A DNA stretch of 64,000 nucleotides from Axinella damicornis. Its lineage: Eukaryota > Porifera > Demospongiae > Axinellida > Axinellidae. Positions 57,132 to 64,000 of the stretch are shown here, piece by piece. The DNA is taken from positions 4,176,883 through 4,240,882 of the forward strand of contig OZ007512.1 of assembly GCA_963931865.1 (NCBI GenBank). Direction: 5' to 3'. A program made the position numbers and the translations under genes. Each line of letters starts with the position of its first letter. Positions within the stretch are counted from its first letter, which is position 1. The notes below the pieces were generated by a model that was not told the DNA's origin, did not search any database, and saw nothing but the letters and a program-made list of their open reading frames with translations.

Positions 57132-58089
57132 GGTAGGAAACATGGGTACCGCGATCTCCGAAACCAAGTTGATGGATAAATGGGCAGCATCAAAGCGTAC
57201 ACAAGTTTCAGCAATACTTTGCATCAAACTGCTCCCTCTGCTTGAAAATGCCCTAAAACTCAATTTTAAGGCCCTCTACGAAACTGAAAATTTGGACCCT
57301 CTCCAAGGCCCCACCCACACTCTGACCCCATCATCAATACACACACAAAACAGGCCCAAAAACTACGGATGGATTTACCACCTGCTCTCCTCAGTGCAGG
57401 CTACAGCCCAAAACTCACTGCCGCCCTCAAAAACAGAGGTTTGGCTACCCTAGGCTTTCAAAAAAAAATCCACGCACACCAACTAAAACCGACCAAAGCC
57501 AAGGCCAGTTTCCATAAGGTCAACCTACCCCCTGCAAAACTAGGGATGCTTTTCCACGTTCACCTCTCGGTTACAGAGTTTTGGCCACACATCTACTGCC
57601 TCTCACCAGCCCAGTCCAGCTACCAAACCAGCCAAATTCGCCCTAACACGAAAATGGGCGGGGCCTGTAATGCCGAAAGGTCAACTCTCTAGAGTACCTT
57701 GGCCAGGGAGCTGTCAGAGGCTGTTCACTTTCCAGGCTGTTCTTCGGCCACTTCAGCAGCCCAACAAACATTCTGCTCACTCGACCTAGCTATTCACACT
57801 CAGATAGCCTATCGCTACATTCAATAAGCCAGAATAGCTTCTTACGTAAAAAAAAAAAGTGTTCAAACAAATCTTCAAAGTGCCGCACGGCCTCATCAGA
57901 GTACCGATTTGAAACTTGAAAGGGCCGCTAGCCGCATCAAAGAGAGAAGCCCCCTTTGTTTATTCCAGTTGCCGCCATGGGAAAACGTAAACAGATGAAT
58001 AACTCTATATAACCGTATGCGAGTGACGTCATCTCATTAATTATTCATGAGCAAAATTGCGCGATTTCGCCGATGCCATGCTTCCTACC
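57132..58089 (+). mobile_element. TTAA-flanked DNA element with a conserved reading frame
   Basis: ttaa (57128-57131 and 58090-58093) bounds inverted ends ggtaggaaacatgg and ccatgcttcctacc. A frame from 57142 (MGTAISETKLMDKW) is open for 103 codons. A second at 57369-57692 continues in another frame, suggesting one shift near 57365. The first 68 codons are also open in the fragment at 13321-13539, so the protein may be real. I do not recognise it as a known transposase. TTAA targets fit piggyBac or Kolobok. Confidence 0.7.
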
Positions 58090-58155
58090 TTAAGCTGTTT
58101 AAGCTAAAGTGACCTCTAGAGAATAGAATTCAGTGATGGTTAAGAATTGTGAGCC

Positions 58156-58256
58156 GCTAGCCCCTCTCCGCCCGGCCGGTCAAGTGGGCACTGGGCGAAG
58201 CGGGCCTGCGGCTTTGCCGCATGCCCGCTTGACCGGCCGGGTGGAGAGGAGCTAGC
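58156..58256. mobile_element. GC-rich foldback MITE
   Basis: gctagcccctctccgcccgg and its inverted partner form arms of about 35 bp (core cggccggtcaag) with a loop that is itself paired (gcggctttgccgc). Confidence 0.7.
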
Positions 58257-58340
58257 TGCTAGACTAAGTTGGGAAATTGCTAGCTACGTATGTGACAGAG
58301 AAAATCAGCTAGACTACAAAGGACTTCACCTGTTAATTAA

Positions 58341-58940
58341 CCCTTTAAGCCCCATTGACGTCTATAGGTGTCATTTTGACCCTATGCACTCATAGGGCTT
58401 CTCGTCAGTCCAAAAAGAGACCAAAAAGTCTTCAGAGGGCCTAGGGACAATTTTGAGGGACGAACCCAAAAATTTGGTCAGATTTCGGCGCGCCCTCCCC
58501 ACTAAACGAAAGGCAGGGGGGTTTCGAAAGGGGGGCAGGGGCCCCCCCTTCGACTGTCGTGGGCGTTTTTTGATTTTAATGAGATTCATTGGCCCGAGGA
58601 TTTTTGATTCTAATGATATTCATAGACCCCACCCAGGGCCTCAAGAAAACATGCAAATTGGTGGTGTAAGGTGTGCCATCAGTCAGATCTGGCCCAAGTT
58701 TAGGGAAATGCTGGGCGAAAATCCGGCTGACATCCACATTTGACCTCCGATTGCTGGCCTTGTGGGGGGTCATGAATATCATTAACGGTATTGCCAGAGG
58801 GGTCTCTCCATGTGTGCGGGCCCCACCAAGTTTGGCCGCTGAGGAGCGTATGCTGTGGGAGAGGAGTACCTACGAAAGTGGTGTGCGCTGAATGCATGAA
58901 AATGTGTTGTCTTGGTGGGAAGAATTGGGTGGTTAAAGGG
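58341..58940. mobile_element. TTAA-flanked element, CCCTTTAAGCCCC family
   Basis: A 600-bp element bounded by ttaa (58337-58340 and 58941-58944). Elsewhere, cacctgttaagcatattcac (63021-63040) shows the target without insert. It is related to 33248-34685. The interior has a G-rich run near 58515-58545 and no gene. Confidence 0.8.
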
Positions 58941-59466
58941 TTAAGCATATTCACTGCTGGTTGCTTACATCATCATACTGCTGGGATGGTGGTCGTAGAA
59001 CCATTATGGGAGTGTGATAGACTCTTGGACCAGAAGTGAGTGTACATATGTGTGTGCAAGTGTGTGTGTGTGTGTGTGTGAACCAATGTAACCATGGTAA
59101 CCATGGTATTGGTGGAAAGGAGGTAGTTCCCTCTGACCAGTGGGATCATCTCCGTTCCAATGCTTGTTGTAATCTAAACATGTATTCTTTGTTGCCATGG
59201 TGATGAATCTGAATGTTACCCTGCAGTGAATGACTTTCCTGGGAGACTGTGACCCAGTGCACGGGAGGTGCTAGTGCAGTGAAGCTCATAGCAAGACTCC
59301 AGGCTTGATGTGTAAATTTGACGAGGTATGACACACAAGTTAGTTATAATAAAGAGCATACAAATAGTATGCATTCCTATAATTCTATGAACTTGACTTT
59401 TAAACATACTTTAATAAACACACTTGGCAATAGAACAGTTTACATACAAATAGTATACATTACGTT

Positions 59467-61677
59467 CTATTCTTGGTTGGTACAAGTGGCAATTTCAACT
59501 ATATCAGTTCTTTCCATGCCACCTGACTTGCGTGTGTAGCCTCCCACCACCATCATTTTGTTGCCAGGGAGGACTGCTACTAGAGTGCCCCATCGTGCGG
59601 TGGGCATGTGGCTGATGAACTCCCAGGAGTTGGTTCCTGGGTTGTACTGGTGAATGGCAGTAGTGTAGTTTTTGCAGCTGTCATCATGCCCACCAACTGC
59701 TAGCAGCTGTCCACAGAGGGTGGCACAGCTGGATGAGTGAACTGGGAGATCGGCGACTCGGTGCCAGACTTCTTGCAGAGTCAAGGTCTCCAACCTTCCT
59801 CCTAGTGACTGAGGTCGACAAGACTGTTGGAGGTCAGCCATGGAACAAGCGAGCACTGATCTTGGTTCATTGCTCCTGTCTTGTCCCACCAAGTAGATGC
59901 GATCTTGGCAGATTGTTGATGATGAGAATCTGAGTGCAAAAGGTAGACTGCTGGCAGTGGACCACTGCAGAGTCTCTATGTCCATCACTTCTACTATGTG
60001 CAGTGGTTTGTTGTCCCCTCCACCTCCTCCTGCCACGACCAGGGACTTTCCACTGCACACAGCTGCAGTGGCATAACGTTTGGTTGGCATGTGTGGGAAG
60101 CGCTCCACCCACTTCCCCTCACCAGTCAAACTGAAGAGTTGGTTTCTGGCACTTATACCCAGCCCTCCCCCGATCCGGCCCCCGATGGCAGTCAGGAGAC
60201 CACGGACTACTGCCAGGCTGCAATGGCTGTGAGGACTCTGACGGAGTGAGGACCACATCTGTTTTTCAGAGTCGTAGGAATACACACCATTGGAATTGTA
60301 ATCATTAAAGTAAGCCATGTTGCCATCCACCACACATGATGGTTTTACCATCGTACGTGGAGCTCTCCCACACTTCCTCCATTGTAAGCAGAGTGGTCCG
60401 TTTCTTGCTCTCTGACCTTTGACTTGGAGTTTGGCTGTTGGCTGATCACAGGTCTGCTGCTGCAGCTCCCTGATTTGCCGGTCCTTTGCCACAAGACGTT
60501 GCTCAAGGTCATGAATTTTTGTATCGCTGTCCAGATGTTTGTGTTGGAAGTCTGCGGTTACTTGCTCGTTTGCTTCCAGCTGTTGGTTTAGCTGTCGGAG
60601 TTGCCTTTCCCTGGTGGCAATTGTACGATCTTTCTCTTGCAGTTGTGTTTCTTTGGTGGCGATTGTACGATCTTTCTCTTGTAGTTGTCTTTGTCTTTCT
60701 TGGGCTTCTGCTTGCAGTTCTCTGATTCGCACACGTTCTCCATCAGTTGTGGCTCTTTGTCCTTGCTGCACACTGTCACCGTACTGTGGGGTGTCTTTCA
60801 GAGCAGCTAGACGATTGCAGAGCTCCTGAGCTGAGGGTCTTTCTCTGTCTCTGTCCTTCAGACAGTCGAGGGCGACTGGCAGCAGGGAGTGGGCTGGGTC
60901 GACCAGGTTGATGTGGGATCGGCGGCGTTCAGCCTCAGGAACAGGCACTTTGACTTGTCCAGTGGGGAATCGTGGGTCATCAATTTCCATGATTTTACAG
61001 TGCAGACTGGGATTGGGAAACTGCCTAGTGAGAATCTGAATGTCCAGTACTCCAAACGAGAAGCAGTCAATCTTGTTGGTGTAAACTGGTGCCTCATTCA
61101 GTGCTTCTGGTGGCATGTATGCTAGTGTGCCCGGGCACATGGTCATTGGAGTCATACGAGGATTTGTATCAGCTAGCCTTGACATGCCAAAATCTGTGAC
61201 CTTGGCTCTGTTTCCAGGGCCAATCAGCAACACATTGTTGCTGGAGAGGTCACGGTGTACGATTCCATTTGAGTGGAGGTAGGCGAGGGCCAGGGCTATA
61301 CCGTGACAAATATCTACTTGGATGTGGAAGGGGAGTGGTTCCTCAGATTGCTCCAGGAATCGGGTCAGACTACTATCCATGAGTTCCATGAGTAGCACAG
61401 GCAGCCCAGACTCGGGATCCCTACTCACCCCCAAGTACTGCACGATGTGGGGGTGTCTGACACCACTCAGGAATTGGCACTCTTGCTCGAATCGCTCCAT
61501 GATCTTTTGTGTTCCTGGGTCATTCGTCTCAAATAGCGTTGGGTGAAGAATCTTAGCAGCACATGGTAGCTCATCACACTGAGCTCTGTAGACGGCTCCA
61601 TATGATCCGACGCCGAGGGATGAAGTTTTGATGATTCGGACAATCTGATAGCCAAAGTGGCCCTGCAGTTGTGCCAT
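59467..61677 (-). CDS. K4: TKL-type protein kinase / coiled-coil / Kelch protein, intact
   Basis: 736 residues from ATG 61677 to TAG 59467 in a single coding exon. The ATG (MAQLQGHFGYQIV) is chosen because the upstream codons cross a likely splice acceptor (atgcag) shared by all copies. Kinase domain, residues 8-290: glycine loop GVGSYGAVY (22-30), Lys42, HRDLSSNNVLL (141-151), DFG 162-164, PPE 189-191. All catalytic residues are present, so it is probably active; HRDLSSNN points to the tyrosine-kinase-like (TKL) group of mostly Ser/Thr kinases. A coiled coil follows (about 315-408) with two 14-residue RTIAT(K/R)E units. The C-terminal half (about 455-730) has five Kelch repeats (AIGG, VAGG, AVGG, VVGG), which would form a beta-propeller for partner binding. 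No signal peptide or membrane segment, so probably cytosolic. The substrate is unknown. Confidence 0.92.
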   Translation of the reverse strand: MAQLQGHFGYQIVRIIKTSSLGVGSYGAVYRAQCDELPCAAKILHPTLFETNDPGTQKIMERFEQECQFLSGVRHPHIVQYLGVSRDPESGLPVLLMELMDSSLTRFLEQSEEPLPFHIQVDICHGIALALAYLHSNGIVHRDLSSNNVLLIGPGNRAKVTDFGMSRLADTNPRMTPMTMCPGTLAYMPPEALNEAPVYTNKIDCFSFGVLDIQILTRQFPNPSLHCKIMEIDDPRFPTGQVKVPVPEAERRRSHINLVDPAHSLLPVALDCLKDRDRERPSAQELCNRLAALKDTPQYGDSVQQGQRATTDGERVRIRELQAEAQERQRQLQEKDRTIATKETQLQEKDRTIATRERQLRQLNQQLEANEQVTADFQHKHLDSDTKIHDLEQRLVAKDRQIRELQQQTCDQPTAKLQVKGQRARNGPLCLQWRKCGRAPRTMVKPSCVVDGNMAYFNDYNSNGVYSYDSEKQMWSSLRQSPHSHCSLAVVRGLLTAIGGRIGGGLGISARNQLFSLTGEGKWVERFPHMPTKRYATAAVCSGKSLVVAGGGGGDNKPLHIVEVMDIETLQWSTASSLPFALRFSSSTICQDRIYLVGQDRSNEPRSVLACSMADLQQSCRPQSLGGRLETLTLQEVWHRVADLPVHSSSCATLCGQLLAVGGHDDSCKNYTTAIHQYNPGTNSWEFISHMPTARWGTLVAVLPGNKMMVVGGYTRKSGGMERTDIVEIATCTNQE

Positions 61678-61807
61678 TGTCACAGTGGACACCTGCATGG
61701 TCATATAGACAGTTACTGACAACCCTTTGTTTCACCTCAAGTTCAACTATGCGAATTGAAGGCATGTTATCACTGACACGCTAACTGATGTCCTACCTGC
61801 AACTAGA

Positions 61808-61876
61808 CACACCCACTTACTTAGAATGTCCCATATTCTAGTATCAGTACTGGCATAAGTGGCTGCAATCTGCTAT
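61808..61876 (-). promoter_or_regulatory. Conserved block upstream of K4
   Basis: acacccact, gaatgtcccatattctagta and tggctgcaa match the other copies. The block stands 130-200 bp before the K4 ATG. Promoter or 5' exon function is inferred. Confidence 0.4.
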
Positions 61877-62182
61877 AGAATTCACACTCACAGGAGTAGT
61901 AGCTACCTACCTCACCTGAAACTGAATTGAATTCTACCAGTGAACTTGAAATTGGCAGTGAAACTCTCGTCCTACAATTAGGAGATTCCAGTACAACCAA
62001 ATAAGGTCATGCTAACATGTCACTGCCACGGGTTCTGAAATCTGACCCACTGTCACTAATGAAATCCATGCTGGGATGCATACCAACCAGACTGATATGT
62101 TGCTAATATGTCCGAACTCCTGATGTAGTCAGTATTCTTCTTTAGCAGTGAAGGTGCTTAACACCCTTTGTTGCCCAATGAC

Positions 62183-62286
62183 TTAAGGTGGCACATACAC
62201 CTTTACGTTAGGTTACCTTTAACCGTCGGGGGCCCCCGACGGTTAAAGATAACCTAACGTAAAGGGGTATATATGTGCCACCTTAA
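62183..62286. mobile_element. TTAA-flanked MITE, GGTAGCACATA family (copy 2)
   Basis: ttaaggtggcacatac reads inward from both ends, around a cgtcgggggcccccgacg centre. ttaa is at 62183-62186 and 62283-62286. Same family as 12378-12483. Confidence 0.85.
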
Positions 62287-62716
62287 TTGATGCCCATTAT
62301 CAGTGTCCTTGCTCATGTGTGAGCAGAAGGGTGGGACAGAAGGAGATGGGTTGGTGCACCCAAAAAGTACAAGCAGCATATGCTGTAGAAAGGCCTCGAT
62401 CGGTTGGCACTGCATGCCAGGGCCCTATAGTAGTTGTTTGCCACCAATGGACTTGGAAAACCCAACTCACATTGTATGGTCTCCATTTCCATGTTTCCAT
62501 TTTGTAGCTACACTAGGCTGGCCATTCCAAAAGCCTCGATTGAAGGTTTGTTAATTGGTGGGTGCATGTGGTTAGAGCCACCTCTGGGAGCAGTTTCGAG
62601 CCCCAACAGCCCTAGGGTACTATTGAAGGCTCTTGAGGCTGAAAATGACCTCTTGAAATGCTGTGAGTGGTTAACGGTTAACAGGTGAAGCATTTCTGAC
62701 CTCTTTCCTTTTGGTC

Positions 62717-62752
62717 CCCACACACACATGTACACACACAACACACACACAC

Positions 62753-62838
<86 letters not shown>
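62717..62838. repeat. (CA)n microsatellite
   Basis: About 120 bp of CA with a few extra A bases, equivalent to the repeats upstream of K1 and K2. Confidence 0.95.
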
Positions 62839-62840
<2 letters not shown>

Positions 62841-63170
62841 GAGGCAGTGGACCTCCTGCACTACAGGTGAGCTGCCAAGATTATAACTATGTGTATGCAG
62901 AAGGTTTCAGTTTACTGTGAACCCTCTTCAGCTAGCTACCATCGGCTGCAGCAACTTTAAAAGGGATAAGTGATATTCTGTCAACAGTTTCATAAGTCGC
63001 TTGCACAAAAGACTTCTGAATCACCTGTTAAGCATATTCACTGCTGGTTGCCTACACCATCATACTGCTGGGACGGTGGTCATAGAACCATCATGGGAGT
63101 GTGCTCTTACTGTGATAGACTCTTGGTGTGCTTGGGTATATACCATGAGTGGGTACATTGTATTTGCACA

Positions 63171-63485
63171 GGTGGGTGTGAAGAGGGAAGAGGTGGAGGG
63201 AAGATCCTAGCCACAGGTGGGTGTGAAGAGGGAAGAGGTGGAGGGAAGATCCTAGCCACAGGTGGGTGTGAAGAGGGAAGAGGTGGAGGGAAGATCCTAG
63301 CCACAGGTGGGTGTGAAGAGGGAAGAGATGGAGGGAAGATCCTAGCCACAGGTGGGTGTGAAGAGGGAAGAGGTGGAGGGAAGATCCTAGCCACAGGTTG
63401 GTGTGAAGAGGGAAGAGGTGGAGGGAAGATCCTAGCCACAGGTGGGTGTGAAGAGGGAAGAGGTGGGGGGAAGATCCTAGCCAAA
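63171..63485 (+). repeat. 45-bp tandem repeat, seven copies, open reading frame
   Basis: Units start at 63171, 63216, 63261, 63306, 63351, 63396 and 63441. Each encodes GGCEEGRGGGKILAT without a stop, and the last runs into the KAEIDLGLKATTYDPEHD segment. The paralogous locus at 5885-5930 has one unit. Each unit begins after cacag, which resembles a splice acceptor. The plus-strand frame (to 63560) may be an exon of an unrecognised gene. Confidence 0.85.
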
Positions 63486-63866
63486 GCCGAAATTGATTTG
63501 GGATTGAAAGCGACCACGTATGACCCTGAGCATGATCAAACCCTGGACAGTGCTAAATAGGGCAACTGAGCACTTTGTTGGTATTGGCATTGATTTTTGT
63601 GGTCTGTAGCTACACTCAGTCCTAAGTAAATGTTATGACAAGGTCTATTATGTTCTGAGGTAATGGCCAATCTCTTAATTAGCTTTACACATCTGAAAAG
63701 GCACACACATGTACACAAGTGAAAAGTACAAAATACAAGCATGAAGAAAGCATGATTCCTGCAAGAAAACAATAATAGTTAAAGAGTCCTTGTTTTCAAT
63801 CTAATGTAGTTAGCATCCATGGGCGCCTATATCTAATAGTGCATTGCAATATGGACCCTTATAAAA
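63441..63866. repeat. Second copy of the GAREM-like 3' flank
   Basis: Direct repeat of 5885-6294 with few differences, among them a 19-base insertion (gagtccttgttttcaatct) near 63785. Confidence 0.75.
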
Positions 63867-64000
63867 TCAAACTGGCACATATGGGTACTCTCCTCTCAGA
63901 ACACCCAGGGCAGAGTACTGTCCTGAGATGATCTTCATCAGCCTTATTCGATCCACTTTGGAGTCCATTCCGAGCTCGTGCTGCAGTGTGGGCTCATCAC
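63867..64000 (-). CDS. GAREM-like paralogue, C-terminal SAM exon (cut by window edge)
   Basis: The minus strand reads LQHELGMDSKVDRIRLMK to LRGEYPYVPV and TGA (63869-63867), one residue different from the first gene in the last ten. This is the end of a SAM domain in a second GAREM-like gene that continues to the right of the window, in the same orientation as 6295-9758. It is a recent duplicate or part of a segmental repeat. Whether the rest is intact cannot be seen. Confidence 0.85.
   Translation of the reverse strand, partial: DEPTLQHELGMDSKVDRIRLMKIISGQYSALGVLRGEYPYVPV

Noticed and set aside
63171..63485. CRISPR-like regular repeats
   Set aside because: The units are contiguous 45-bp tandem repeats without distinct spacers, in a eukaryotic genome.

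Overview
This is eukaryotic, almost certainly animal DNA. The genes are split by GT-AG introns of about 140 to 540 bases. There are long (CA)n microsatellites and homopolymer C/G tracts, a tRNA-derived SINE, hAT-, TTAA- and Mutator-like DNA elements and a Ty3/gypsy retrotransposon. The gene types are a GAREM-like CABIT+SAM adaptor, a signal-peptide/7-TM protein family, and a tandem array of TKL-type kinase / coiled-coil / Kelch proteins. From memory, such kinase and multi-pass expansions suggest a sponge (probably a demosponge); this is inference and I could not search a database.

Layout. 1-3350: nested repeats. A 778-bp element with 64-bp inverted ends carries a broken RecQ-helicase fragment. 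3534-4413: a Cys-rich, Thr/Ser/Pro-repeat surface protein with two apparent frame breaks. 6295-9758 (minus): a complete three-exon GAREM-like adaptor gene. 9760-13550: palindromic MITEs and TTAA elements. 13752-19646: a 7-TM gene whose signal-peptide codons are split by a full-length, apparently intact Ty3/gypsy element (13769-17965) with identical 169-bp LTRs and a 5-bp target duplication. 21000-22056: a frame-broken tandem copy of the 7-TM gene. 22-28 kb: MITEs, a SINE and the start of duplicated blocks.

28.8-61.7 kb (minus): four paralogous kinase/coiled-coil/Kelch genes (here K1-K4) at about 28799-31082, 39168-41405, 52178-54324 and 59467-61677. Only K4 is open from end to end. K1 has a nonsense codon and a frameshift, K2 a nonsense codon and a late frameshift, and K3 a 31-bp deletion in the Kelch part. 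The 3' flanks pair K1 with K3 and K2 with K4, while all four share an upstream block and, further upstream, a CA repeat. Transposons sit in individual copies and are absent from the matching position in others, so the duplications record their insertion. The window closes with a second copy of the 3' end of the GAREM-like gene (63867-64000), so the kinase array lies between two GAREM-like 3' ends and may belong to a larger segmental duplication.

The kinase/Kelch proteins are probably cytosolic signalling or scaffold proteins, the GAREM-like protein an adaptor in receptor-tyrosine-kinase/ERK signalling, and the 7-TM and repeat proteins cell-surface molecules. Nothing here forms an operon. The shared theme is tandem expansion, decay and transposon traffic.
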